DNA of 64,000 nucleotides from Mesorhizobium sp. Root157 (GTDB lineage Bacteria > Pseudomonadota > Alphaproteobacteria > Rhizobiales > Rhizobiaceae): contig NZ_LMGJ01000035.1 of the NCBI RefSeq assembly GCF_001427385.1, positions 118,273 through 182,272 on the forward strand, written 5' to 3'. Positions 18,501 through 25,441 of the stretch are shown in pieces. The notes below the pieces were generated by a model. That model was not told the origin of the DNA. It did not search any database and saw only the letters and a program-made list of their open reading frames with translations. A program made the position numbers and the translations under genes. How positions within the stretch are numbered: the first letter of the stretch is position 1; each line of letters starts with the position of its first letter.

Positions 18501-19406
18501 GCCTTGCCGGCTTTCCTGGCCAAGGCGGACGCGATCGGGCGCGATATCGATGCGGCGCACACAGCCGCGTTCGCGCCGGAAATCGCGGCGCAGGGCAATT
18601 TTCCGGCGCAGGATGCCGATATCGCCTTCACCATCGCCAACGGCGTGCTGCGCGCACCGCCGGTGACCTTTGCCAATGCCGCCTCGCAACTGAGCGCCGA
18701 TCTCAGCGCCGACCTGGCGGCAGGCACGGTGGCGGCGCATGGGACGGTGACCTATGTGCCGGGCGATGAAGCGCTGGTCGGTTCGGAACCGGCGCTGAAC
18801 TTCGCCATCGAGGGTGCGCCGGGTGCGACGGCGCGCAGTTTCGACAGCACGCCGCTGGCGCAATTCCTGACGCAGCGGGCGCTGGAGAAGGAACAGCAGC
18901 GGGTCGAGGCGATGCAAGCGGTGCTGCTCGAAAAGCAGAGGCTGCGGCGAGAGACACGCTACTACGCGGCCTTGCAGACGGAACGCGAAAGGGCGGCGGA
19001 AGAACTGCGCCGCCAGCAGGAGGAAGCGCGGCTGCAGGCCGAGGCGGAGGCAAAAGCGGCTGCGGAAGCGGAAGCCGCTGCCAAGGCTGAAGCAGAGGTG
19101 CGGGCAACTGCCGAGGCCGAGGCGCAAGCCAAGGCGCAGGCCGAAGCAGAATCACAGGCACAGGCAGCGGTCGAACAAAAGGCACGCGAAGAACTGGAGC
19201 GGCAGAAGGCCGAGCAGGCGTTGCAGGCCGCCGAGCAGGAGCGGGCACGGCTGGAAGCCGAGCGCAACAGTCCGTCTCAATTGCCGGGTGTCGAGAGAAA
19301 ACCGCTGCCTCCGGCCAACGACAATGCGGCGGCACAGGAGCCTTCGGCGCCGAAGCTCGAGCCGTTCTCGATCCAGAATCTGCTCAAGTCGCTGGGTGGC
19401 GGCTGA
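15501..19406 (+). CDS. AsmA-family protein with TolA-like coiled-coil tail
   Basis: A 1301-residue protein anchored by one N-terminal helix (VIVGGLVVLVLIAALAVPPF), followed by the AsmA opening (DWTGYRADFEREASAILGRT) and a long beta-rich body exposed to the periplasm. AsmA-like proteins form bridges implicated in lipid transfer to the outer membrane; the detailed role here is inferred. The unusual part is the last 180 residues: from about 1110 a strongly helical Glu/Arg/Gln stretch passes into an Ala/Glu/Lys repeat (AEAEAKAAAEAEAAAKAEAE and onward) resembling the TolA domain II helix, then a Pro-rich end. It stands alone, and a truncated repeat B follows. Confidence 0.85.
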   Translation: MFARLFVIVGGLVVLVLIAALAVPPFVDWTGYRADFEREASAILGRTVTVRGDATARLLPFPSVTFSDVAVAGGPDGQPAMTVETFSMDAELAPFLRGEVLIFDMRLVRPKGTIDVGADGAIDWTVRPSSPFDASQIVIEKLTITDGEVEVHHGAGGRSHKLSKINSTVSAKSLVGPWRLDGSLLFDGLRTALTASTGRVAEDGQMRLRLRLDPDGYPLTIETDGNARVEKGAVLYAGQFKMLEDDRGQVTLRDGSGEMVQVNAAKADPGYRLNGKFHLDHKQLGIDEFRFETGPLDNPYTADGTASIDYGDEPRFRIEASGAQVQFDEAVTGDAGSGLTLAERVAGLEKALQQMPRPTIPGSVEVKLPAVVTGDTTIRDVHVSAEPAEGGWIVHSLGAVLPGRTTLEAQGKLSTGDAFGFKGSLLLAVAQPSGFAAWLAKDVDEAIRRLPAAGFKAEVEMSERSQTFSDLELVLGKAKFNGRIEAKEPGDARPSVAMELHGGELDVEGLAAFASIFVSDKGANRFADHDLDFQIVAGPVDAGGMTADKLDTALRLREGALEIDRLAVTSLAGASISATGRIKDFPASPTGSLDATVVAVDLAPLIDAAAERYPGNALLKGLAERAKAYGGLFEDARIDVVASAAENGDGSNGLAISAQGAAGGSAFSATLSAQGKVADLANAPVALTFDARNDDATALLALYGLPTLPLGMTGAGTTDIAAKGTLGDGMATTASLNGNDFKADFDGTVAASAQGPAIKGKVSLEAADIEPWLMTTGVALPGMGTGTSAGFSAEADYANGLLVLTGLTGAVNEIAVSGDINAAIKGGKPQLTGAIIVDEIDLDPAAVMLFGDASLAPAAKGWPTAPFAQKPAVPFSAELDISTATLAAGRFASAYDATLSMKLDDGGLRVSELQAKLFGGVLSGLFDLKNTGGTGLLNGQMTVSGADLGVALPDAGISGSGNFTTSVSTSGKSVDGMIAALSGSGTASLKGVRIDNLNADALPAFLAKADAIGRDIDAAHTAAFAPEIAAQGNFPAQDADIAFTIANGVLRAPPVTFANAASQLSADLSADLAAGTVAAHGTVTYVPGDEALVGSEPALNFAIEGAPGATARSFDSTPLAQFLTQRALEKEQQRVEAMQAVLLEKQRLRRETRYYAALQTERERAAEELRRQQEEARLQAEAEAKAAAEAEAAAKAEAEVRATAEAEAQAKAQAEAESQAQAAVEQKAREELERQKAEQALQAAEQERARLEAERNSPSQLPGVERKPLPPANDNAAAQEPSAPKLEPFSIQNLLKSLGGG

Positions 19407-19437
19407 GGCTGCTGCACGACTGGGCTTCCATACGTGC

Positions 19438-19506
19438 TAGAGCGGGTCGCGATCTTTCAGATTCGCCGGCGCGCTCTAAGTATATGTTTTTATGCATGTC
19501 ATTATC
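19438..19506 (+). repeat. Palindromic repeat family B, copy 2 (truncated)
   Basis: Matches the left part of family B (CGATCTTTCAGATTCGCC at about 19450, then TATGCATGTCATTATCCCG) but stops before the second arm, so the hairpin is lost. It lies in the 108-base gap between convergent genes (AsmA and the ribbon-helix-helix gene), the same setting as the two intact copies. Confidence 0.7.
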
Positions 19507-19514
19507 CCGCTGCT

Positions 19515-19730
19515 TTATCGCCGCTTGGCCCAGTCCAGCACATAAAGCCGGAGAGCAGACGACAAATTGGCGTCGCGAGGCCGGTTCTCGTCGATTTCGG
19601 CGATCAGGGCGGCAAGCGCCATCTCGCGGCTGGCTGCGATGGCGACGAGGTCATCGTGGAACGGTTTTTCCAGAGAATAGCTGGTGCGATGGCCGCGAAT
19701 GGTAACGGAGTGCTTTTCGACGATCGCCAT
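19515..19730 (-). CDS. Ribbon-helix-helix domain protein (RHH_4 type)
   Basis: A 71-residue protein: one ribbon-helix-helix unit with a strand (HSVTIRGHRTSYSLEKPF) and two helices (FHDDLVAIAASREMALAALI). The RHH_4 family is widespread in alphaproteobacteria and is presumed to bind DNA, though targets are unknown. It is the third gene of sspB-DUF4169-RHH on the minus strand, 44 bases after the DUF4169 stop, an order familiar from rhizobial genomes. Confidence 0.85.
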   Translation of the reverse strand: MAIVEKHSVTIRGHRTSYSLEKPFHDDLVAIAASREMALAALIAEIDENRPRDANLSSALRLYVLDWAKRR

Positions 19731-19774
19731 GGCGGCTCAGTGCAGGGACGAGCGAGGGGTCGCTGCCCGGCCAA

Positions 19775-19972
19775 TCATTGGCCGTCCGACTCGTCATCAG
19801 GCAAACGGCGGTGGCCATCGAGAAAGGCCGAGGCTTTCCGGTCCCGCAGGTTTTCGAGTTGGCGTTCCGCCTTGCTGCGGCCATGGATAGCGCGGTTTTC
19901 GGCGGCGATTCGCTCCTTGTCGGTGCGCGCCTTCTGTTTGCGGGCCTGACGCAGATTGACGATTTCGGCCAT
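19775..19972 (-). CDS. DUF4169 family protein
   Basis: A 65-residue, highly charged protein beginning MAEIVNLRQARKQKAR, the hallmark of DUF4169, and continuing with AENRAIHGRSKAERQL. Function unknown; composition suggests a small, possibly disordered or nucleic-acid-binding helix. It lies between sspB (22 bases upstream) and the ribbon-helix-helix gene. The start is fixed by the family N-terminus; a longer frame through sspB is not real. Confidence 0.85.
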   Translation of the reverse strand: MAEIVNLRQARKQKARTDKERIAAENRAIHGRSKAERQLENLRDRKASAFLDGHRRLPDDESDGQ

Positions 19973-19994
19973 CGGGATGCCCGCTTGCGGCCTT

Positions 19995-20540
19995 CTACTT
20001 CTTGCGGAAGGCGTCGAGCGAAACGACATCGGCACCCTTGCCTGCGGCAGCGTCGGCGGCAGGCCCCTTCTTTTCCGCCTCGGCGGATTTCTTCTTCGAT
20101 GCCGAGGTCGGTTTGGTTTCGGTGACAATGGCGATCGGAGTCGGCTCCGCCGCTGTCGGCTGGGCAGCCTCTTCCGACAGTTCCGTCTTGACGTCGAACT
20201 CAAGCTCGAAATTGACGGAAGGATCATAAAAGCCGCGCACGGCCGAGAACGGAATTTCCAGCTTCTCGGGGACGTCGGAGAAGGAAAGGCCTATTTCGAA
20301 GCCGGCGTCCGTGACCTTGAGGTCCCAATACTGGAACTGGACGACGATGGTCATCTGTTCTGGATAGCGCTCGCGCAGGCGGCTGGAGATGCGCACGCCG
20401 GGCGCGCCGGTGAGGAAGGTGATGAAGAAATGGTGGTTGCCGGGCAGGCCGGCGCGCGCGACTTCGGCCAGCACCTTGCGCATGACGCCGCGCAGGGCCT
20501 CCTGGGCTAGAATGTCGTAGCGGATGTGGTCGTCGGCCAT
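19995..20540 (-). CDS. sspB: SspB-family ClpXP adaptor
   Basis: A 181-residue alphaproteobacterial SspB. The folded tag-binding domain covers about residues 1-120 (HFFITFLTGAPGVRISSRL, then MTIVVQFQYWDLKV), followed by a Lys/Ala/Glu-rich flexible linker and the ClpX-docking tail (GADVVSLDAFRKK). SspB tethers ssrA-tagged proteins to the ClpXP protease. Notably, the two-piece tmRNA that encodes the tag lies about 0.9 kb away on the same strand. First gene of a three-gene operon with DUF4169 and RHH. Confidence 0.93.
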   Translation of the reverse strand: MADDHIRYDILAQEALRGVMRKVLAEVARAGLPGNHHFFITFLTGAPGVRISSRLRERYPEQMTIVVQFQYWDLKVTDAGFEIGLSFSDVPEKLEIPFSAVRGFYDPSVNFELEFDVKTELSEEAAQPTAAEPTPIAIVTETKPTSASKKKSAEAEKKGPAADAAAGKGADVVSLDAFRKK

Positions 20541-20721
20541 GGGTAGTTCCGTTGAATCGCCCGATTAGCTGTAATCAAGCTTGGAGGCGTCGTAAACCGC
20601 ATATACGCAATGCGCATATAGAAGGCTTCGTTGGAGTGGCCAGATGCAGCCCTGCATTTTAGTCCTTGGCGGGCGGGAAATGGCACATACGGATGACCGA
20701 GACGGGGCAATTGCGGTCGAG

Positions 20722-21288
20722 TCAGGGGCAGGTTTGCGGTGCGGACACACCGATCTGCGCCAGAATGAAGCGGACGCGGCCCCCGACCGGCGCGCGGGGC
20801 AGCGTCACCAGTTCATAGCCGAAGCCGGAGTAGGTCTCGACCATCACTGCATGGGTTCGTTCCGCTTCTTCCCAGGTCTGCCGCCGCTCGGCATCCTGCT
20901 TGAAGATGTCCGGCCATGGCGGCGTGATGAAGATTTGGGGCCGGTAGCGGTGCTGCCGGGCGGCTTCCAGCATGTGAGCCGGCACCGCAAGACCGCTCAG
21001 CCTGAGGTAACCGACCGTATCGGGGATGCCTCGGTCGAAGAATACCGGGCCGGACTTGGCTTTGGCGGCTGAATAGGAGCGCAATTCCCAAGACAGCATC
21101 AGTTCGGCGAACAGGCCAGGGTTGCGCCAAGGCAAAGCGGGGCCATCGATGGCCTGCTGATCCTGGATAATGCCGCGGCCGGCTTCAGGCGATGTGGCGA
21201 AGCCGCTGGCGCGCAGGGCTTCGATCAGGGTCGTCTTGCCGGAGCCGGGACCGCCGGTGACGACGATGAAACGGCTGGAATTTTTCAT
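20722..21288 (-). CDS. AAA family ATPase (AAA_28 type P-loop protein)
   Basis: A 188-residue P-loop protein with Walker A at the N-terminus (VVTGGPGSGKTTLIEALRA) and FDRGIPDTVGYL as the likely second nucleotide-binding motif. Size and the AGRGIIQDQQ and WEEAERTHAVMVETYSGFGY segments match AAA_28, small kinases or NTPases of unknown substrate. It lies on the minus strand between the tmRNA gene and sspB with its own upstream region. Confidence 0.82.
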   Translation of the reverse strand: MKNSSRFIVVTGGPGSGKTTLIEALRASGFATSPEAGRGIIQDQQAIDGPALPWRNPGLFAELMLSWELRSYSAAKAKSGPVFFDRGIPDTVGYLRLSGLAVPAHMLEAARQHRYRPQIFITPPWPDIFKQDAERRQTWEEAERTHAVMVETYSGFGYELVTLPRAPVGGRVRFILAQIGVSAPQTCP

Positions 21289-21424
21289 TCCGTTGTCTCC
21301 GAGAAGAGCGGGGCTTTGCCGGGGCGGCGCGTGAAATGCGGAGGATCACGCGCGGACAAGGAGCGTGTGGCAAATTCGGTAGATCAAGGAGGGGAGAAGT
21401 GGAGGTTTCTGTTGCCAGGTACCT

Positions 21425-21730
21425 CCGAACCCCGCCTAGAAGTGCGAACCACTAGGACTTAATTTGAAGCGATCGCACAGCTTACGCTGCGAGACGTGCT
21501 TCCGCATAGTTGTCGTTTGCAACTACAAGTTTAGCCCGATAACGGTGGTACAATGCCGGGCAAAAGTACGATCTTTACACCTTCGTCGATCCTATTTCGC
21601 CCCCATCAAAAGCCGCTCTGCCAAGCGAAGCGGTTTTTGGTGGAGGCGCCGGGTACCGCCCCCGGGTCCGAACGGCTTATTACATCGCCCATTTATCGCC
21701 ATAGTCGGTCAAGCCGACAGGTCGAATATA
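21425..21730 (-). ncRNA. ssrA: Two-piece (permuted) tmRNA
   Basis: On the minus strand the acceptor piece comes first, ending in GGCGCCTCCACCA with encoded CCA at 21640-21638. After an intervening spacer the coding piece begins at 21604 with GGGGGCG, which pairs with CGCCTCC of the acceptor piece to make a seven-pair stem. Its third pair is G-U, the alanyl-tRNA synthetase identity element. The tag frame (21520-21482) reads ANDNYAEARLAA then TAA. This permuted layout is typical of alphaproteobacteria. The outer ends are approximate. tmRNA rescues stalled ribosomes and tags the nascent chain for ClpXP. Confidence 0.93.
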
Positions 21731-21929
21731 GGGGGCCGCGGCGGCAAATGGAAGAGCAACCGGCTTGCGGTTGTGGACCGCGGGGAATGCAATGCGGAGT
21801 CTTGACTCGTCAGGCCAGTTTCTTGAAGGTTCGCCGGTGGTGCGGGGGGACTCACCTAGCGTGCAGGTTGCAGCAGGCTATTTTCCCCGGCGCAGAACGT
21901 GAAATTTGGCTCCGATGAGGGGAATTTCT

Positions 21930-22238
21930 ATGGCTGATTACCTTGCAGACGTGAAGAAGTACGATGCCGGCGCGGACGCTGCCATCGTCGACAAGATCGT
22001 GAAGCATCTGGGCATTGCGCTTCGCAACCGCGATTCCTCGCTTGTCTCGGCAAGCGACCAGAAGGAACTCGACCGCGTTCGCGACAATTGGGGCGTGAAG
22101 AAGCTTGGCGTCGACGCCGCCAAGGCCGAAGCCGCCGTTGCCAAGGTTGCCAAGGCGATGGCCGGTGACAATTCCAAGGGCCGCGTGACGTTCTACTATC
22201 TGGTGGCCAAGGAACTGGGCAAACTCAAATCCCTCTAA
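21930..22238 (+). CDS. DUF2853 family protein
   Basis: A 102-residue helical protein beginning MADYLADVKKYD and ending LVAKELGKLKSL, matching DUF2853, whose function is unknown. GAGGGGAA eight bases upstream supports ATG 21930 over the TTG and ATG just before it. It is rich in Lys and Ala, soluble, and without Cys. It is divergent from the tmRNA gene and monocistronic; a repeat A copy begins a dozen bases after its stop. Confidence 0.82.
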   Translation: MADYLADVKKYDAGADAAIVDKIVKHLGIALRNRDSSLVSASDQKELDRVRDNWGVKKLGVDAAKAEAAVAKVAKAMAGDNSKGRVTFYYLVAKELGKLKSL

Positions 22239-22249
22239 AATCGAATCAC

Positions 22250-22365
22250 GCCATGGTGGCCTGCAAATGGCGATTTTCTGCGCTTCCGGTGCTCATGTAC
22301 GCTTAAGTACATTCCGCTCCGGTTCTCGAACGTCGCCATTTTCGGCTCACCCTGACGCGAATCGT
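22250..22365 (+). repeat. Palindromic repeat family A, copy 4
   Basis: About 115 bases with the family A parts in order: CCATGGTGGCCTGCAAATGG, the shared CGCTTCCGGTGCTCATGTAC, central palindrome with GTACATTCCGCTCCGG, then CGTCGCCATTTTCGGC. The centre here is TGTACGCTTAAGTACA, itself nearly palindromic. It sits between the DUF2853 stop and thyA. Confidence 0.75.
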
Positions 22366-22537
22366 CAGCGCTCGAAATCACTGGGCAATACGGCCGAAAC
22401 GTCGAGCCGCGACCGCCGCGGTTTCAACGGCGGGCCGCGTTTGAAGCTGTGGGCGCGGGCGGCAGCCGGGCGGTTTGCTGTGTTCGGTGGCCGATTGTGC
22501 AGTTACACTGGCGGCATCATCGAATCGGATAGGACTG

Positions 22538-23344
22538 ATGCGGCAGTATCTCGATCTCTTGCAGCATGTGCTGGACAATGGCGTCGACCGCGGCGACCGC
22601 ACCGGCACGGGCACGCGCTCGGTGTTCGGCCATCAGATGCGGTTCGACCTTTCGCAAGGGTTTCCGGTCACCACGACCAAGAAGCTGCATTTGAAGTCGA
22701 TCATCCATGAGCTTTTGTGGTTCCTGGCCGGCGACACCAATATCAAATATCTGCACGACCATGGCGTCTCCATCTGGGACGAATGGGCGGATGAGAACGG
22801 CGACCTCGGCCCGGTCTATGGTAAGCAATGGCGCTCGTGGCCGACGCTTGGGCCCGATGGCAATGGCGGCGAGATCGACCAGATCGCTAAACTTCTCGTA
22901 GAGTTGCGGCGCAATCCTCAATCGCGCCGGCTGATCGTGTCGGCCTGGAATCCGGCCGAGGTGGATGAGATGGCGCTGCCGCCGTGCCACTGCCTGTTCC
23001 AGTTCTACGTTTCCGAAGGGCGGCTATCGTGCCAGCTTTACCAGCGCTCGGCCGACATTTTCCTCGGCGTGCCGTTCAACATCGCCTCCTATGCGCTGCT
23101 GACGATGATGGTGGCCCAGGTGACCGGGCTGAAGCCCGGCGATTTCGTCCATACGCTGGGCGACGCGCACATCTACCACAACCATTTCGAGCAGGCGCGC
23201 GAGCAGCTTGCCCGCACGCCGAAAGCGCTGCCCACCATGTGGATCAATCCGGCGGTGGACGATTTGTTTGCGTTCCACTTCGAGGATTTCCGACTGGAAA
23301 ACTATGTGGCGGATGCCTCGATCAGGGCGCCGATCGCGGTCTGA
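22538..23344 (+). CDS. thyA: Thymidylate synthase
   Basis: A 268-residue enzyme that converts dUMP to dTMP using 5,10-methylenetetrahydrofolate. The start [15 protein letters not shown] and [18 protein letters not shown] are canonical; the catalytic Cys is in [14 protein letters not shown], and the dUMP-binding block [20 protein letters not shown] follows. Its product dihydrofolate is recycled by FolA, encoded about 6 kb downstream. In several rhizobia thyA and folA are close neighbours; here a molybdate/cobF block separates them. Start chosen from homologue N-terminus; upstream frame rejected. Confidence 0.96.
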   Translation: MRQYLDLLQHVLDNGVDRGDRTGTGTRSVFGHQMRFDLSQGFPVTTTKKLHLKSIIHELLWFLAGDTNIKYLHDHGVSIWDEWADENGDLGPVYGKQWRSWPTLGPDGNGGEIDQIAKLLVELRRNPQSRRLIVSAWNPAEVDEMALPPCHCLFQFYVSEGRLSCQLYQRSADIFLGVPFNIASYALLTMMVAQVTGLKPGDFVHTLGDAHIYHNHFEQAREQLARTPKALPTMWINPAVDDLFAFHFEDFRLENYVADASIRAPIAV

Positions 23345-23351
23345 AGGCGGT

Positions 23352-23462
23352 GCTTAGACCGCGTCGCGATCTTTCAGATTCACTGGCGCGCTCCACGTAC
23401 CTGTTTCTATGCATGTCGTTATCCCGAAACCGGTTCCCACTTTCGGGCGACATGCATTAGAT
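23352..23462 (+). repeat. Palindromic repeat family B, copy 3
   Basis: The most complete copy: left part CGATCTTTCAGATTCACTGG, then outer stem TGCATGTCG (23410-23418) with CGACATGCA (23448-23456) and inner CCCGAAA with TTTCGGG. It fills the gap between the convergent thyA and Mop genes and probably terminates both. Confidence 0.82.
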
Positions 23463-23464
23463 GC

Positions 23465-23671
23465 TCAGTCGACCGCTACCATGACGTCGGACGCCTTGAT
23501 GACGGCGTAAGCCTCCTTGCCGACCTTGAGCTTCAGTTCGTCAACCGCTTCGTTGGTGATCGAGGCGGTGACGATCGCTCCGGCGATGTCGATGCGCAGA
23601 TGCGCTGTGGTGGCGCCCTTGGCGATCTCGACAATGGTGCCCTTGAGCTGGTTTCGTGCGCTGATCTTCAT
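23465..23671 (-). CDS. Molbindin-like Mop/TOBE-domain protein
   Basis: A 68-residue single Mop domain: MKISARNQLKGTIVEIAKGA, then a HLRIDIAGAIVTASIT strand pair and VGKEAYAVIKASDVMVAVD. Such molbindins form hexamers that bind molybdate and buffer it in the cytoplasm. I start at ATG 23671, where the domain begins; an upstream ATG at 23716 adds 15 unrelated residues. It is divergent from modABC, sharing a 186-base region that contains a ModE-like palindrome. The Mop-less ModE at 26639 makes this protein a possible effector partner (inference). Confidence 0.87.
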   Translation of the reverse strand: MKISARNQLKGTIVEIAKGATTAHLRIDIAGAIVTASITNEAVDELKLKVGKEAYAVIKASDVMVAVD

Positions 23672-23772
23672 AGGCCTGTCTCCCTGTTTCGATATTGAAA
23701 TACGTGATCGCTCCATCCAGACAACCAGAGCGCTTGCAGGTTAATACGATAATTTCTCCATGAAAGGCTTTT

Positions 23773-23800
23773 ATTGTTATATTCATATGGATATATCGAT
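23773..23800. promoter_or_regulatory. ModE-box-like palindrome in the mop/modA divergent region
   Basis: ATTGTTATATT (23773-23783), six bases CATATG, then GATATATCGAT (23790-23800). The right arm reversed is ATCGATATATC; eight of eleven positions match the left arm. This resembles the known ModE operator plan of two ATCGNTATATA half-sites about six bases apart. It lies 58 bases upstream of the modA start, where repression of modABC at high molybdate would act. Confidence 0.7.
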
Positions 23801-23857
23801 CGGATAGTATCGGCCGAGCGGATCGGCGACCGAGCTGTAAGTTTCAGGGAGAGAGAC

Positions 23858-24658
23858 ATGATTAGCAAGGGCTTTGGTTTGAAAGCAGTCGTGGCCGCCG
23901 GTGGTGTGGCGGCGATGATGATGGCGGTGGTGCCGGCGGCGCAGGCCGACGACGAAGTGATCGTGTTCGCGGCTGCGAGCCTGAAGAATGCCCTCGACGC
24001 GGTGAACACGGCCTGCGAGCCGGAAGTCGGGGAAGCGGCGAAGATTTCCTATGCGGCCAGCTCGGCGCTGGCCAAGCAGATCGAGGAAGGCGCGCCCGCG
24101 GACGTGTTCATTTCCGCCGATCTGGACTGGATGAAATATCTCTCCGAGAAGAAGTTCACCAAGCCGGACACCGAGGTTCGGCTGCTCGGCAACCGTATCG
24201 TGCTGGTCGCGCCGAAGGATTCCACGGCCGAGGCCAAGCTTGAGAAGGGCTTCGACCTTGCCGGCCTGATCGGTGACGGCAGGCTGGCGATGGGCGACGT
24301 CAAGGCGGTGCCTGCCGGCAAATACGGCAAGGCAGCGCTGGAATCGCTCGAAATGTGGGGTTCTGTGGAGGGCAAGCTAGCCCAGGCCGAGAACGTGCGC
24401 GCGGCGCTGAAGCTGGTGGCGACGGGAGAGGCCGCGGCGGGCATCGTCTATGCGACGGATGCGGTGGCGGAACCCGGCGTCAAGGTGATCGGCACGTTCC
24501 CGGAAGATTCGCACGCGCCGATCATCTATCCGGTGGCGCAGACGGCAGAGTCGAAAGACGACGATACGCCGGCTTTCCTGAAGTGCCTGCAGACCGACAA
24601 GGCCAGGGCGCTGTTCGAACAGCAGGGGTTCACGGTTCTTGCACCGGTGACCAATTAA
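23858..24658 (+). CDS. modA: Molybdate ABC transporter substrate-binding protein
   Basis: A 266-residue periplasmic protein with a signal peptide (GLKAVVAAGGVAAMMMAVV, cleavage near AQA-DD). The mature start EVIVFAAASLKNALDAV is the ModA oxyanion-binding motif, and SYAASSALAKQIEEGAPADV, FISADLDWM and the late TGEAAAGIVYATDA complete the family pattern. It captures molybdate (possibly tungstate) for ModBC. GGGAGAGAGA upstream supports ATG 23858. First gene of modABC, with a ModE-like operator ahead. Confidence 0.95.
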   Translation: MISKGFGLKAVVAAGGVAAMMMAVVPAAQADDEVIVFAAASLKNALDAVNTACEPEVGEAAKISYAASSALAKQIEEGAPADVFISADLDWMKYLSEKKFTKPDTEVRLLGNRIVLVAPKDSTAEAKLEKGFDLAGLIGDGRLAMGDVKAVPAGKYGKAALESLEMWGSVEGKLAQAENVRAALKLVATGEAAAGIVYATDAVAEPGVKVIGTFPEDSHAPIIYPVAQTAESKDDDTPAFLKCLQTDKARALFEQQGFTVLAPVTN

Positions 24659-24736
24659 GCTATGCCGAAATTCGGCTGAGGCGTGCGAGGATCTGCGGCC
24701 TCACGCTGACACCTGATCAAAGACCCTGGAATTGGC

Positions 24737-25441
24737 ATGGATTGGCTGCTGGACCTCACTCCCGACGAATGGAATGCGGTCCGGTTGTCGATCAAGGTGG
24801 CGACGGTGGCGATGCTGGCCAGCGTCCCGCCGGCCATTTTCATCGCCTATGCGCTGGCGCGCTGGCGCTTCTGGGGCAAGACGGTGGTGAACGGGATCGT
24901 TCATCTGCCGCTGGTGTTGCCGCCGGTTGTGACGGGCTACCTGCTTTTGCTGGCATTCGGCCGGCGTGGCCCAGCGGGCGCGTTCCTGGCCGAGCATTTC
25001 GGTATCGTCTTTTCCTTTCGCTGGACGGGTGCCGCACTTGCCTGCGGTATCATGGGCTTTCCGCTGATGGTGCGGGCAATCCGGCTGTCCATCGAATCGG
25101 TCGATCGCAAGCTGGAGGCTGCCGCCGGCACGCTGGGGGCCAACCCTTTGTGGGTGTTCACGATCGTGACGGTGCCGCTGATCCTGCCCGGAATCATTGC
25201 CGGCGCGATCCTGTCCTTTGCCAAGGCCATGGGCGAGTTCGGCGCGACCATCACCTTCGTTTCCAACATTCCCGGCGAGACGCAGACGCTGCCGTCGGCG
25301 ATCTACACCTTCACGCAGGTTCCGGGCGGCGATGAAGGGGCGCTGCGGCTGACCCTGATCAGCATCGCGATTTCGATGCTGGCGCTGGTCGCCTCCGAAG
25401 TGCTGGCGCGAAAGGTCGGCAAGCGGATGGACATCGAATGA
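24737..25441 (+). CDS. modB: Molybdate ABC transporter permease
   Basis: A 234-residue inner-membrane protein with about five or six helices. The EAA loop that docks ModC reads EAAAGTLGANPLWVFTIVTVPLILPG (key residues EAAAGTLG then LP-G). The FAKAMGEFGATITFVSN segment is typical of ModB/CysT permeases. It lies 78 bases after modA and overlaps modC by four bases (ATGA), giving translational coupling. Confidence 0.95.
   Translation: MDWLLDLTPDEWNAVRLSIKVATVAMLASVPPAIFIAYALARWRFWGKTVVNGIVHLPLVLPPVVTGYLLLLAFGRRGPAGAFLAEHFGIVFSFRWTGAALACGIMGFPLMVRAIRLSIESVDRKLEAAAGTLGANPLWVFTIVTVPLILPGIIAGAILSFAKAMGEFGATITFVSNIPGETQTLPSAIYTFTQVPGGDEGALRLTLISIAISMLALVASEVLARKVGKRMDIE

Noticed and set aside
20595..20622. 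Imperfect palindrome with CGCATATACGCAATGCGCATA upstream of sspB, seen as possible operator
   Set aside because: Arms pair imperfectly and no known regulator of sspB fits; left as unremarkable promoter sequence.
21464..21918. Two plus-strand open frames across 21464-21918
   Set aside because: They lie opposite the two-piece tmRNA, whose tag frame and acceptor stem explain the sequence.
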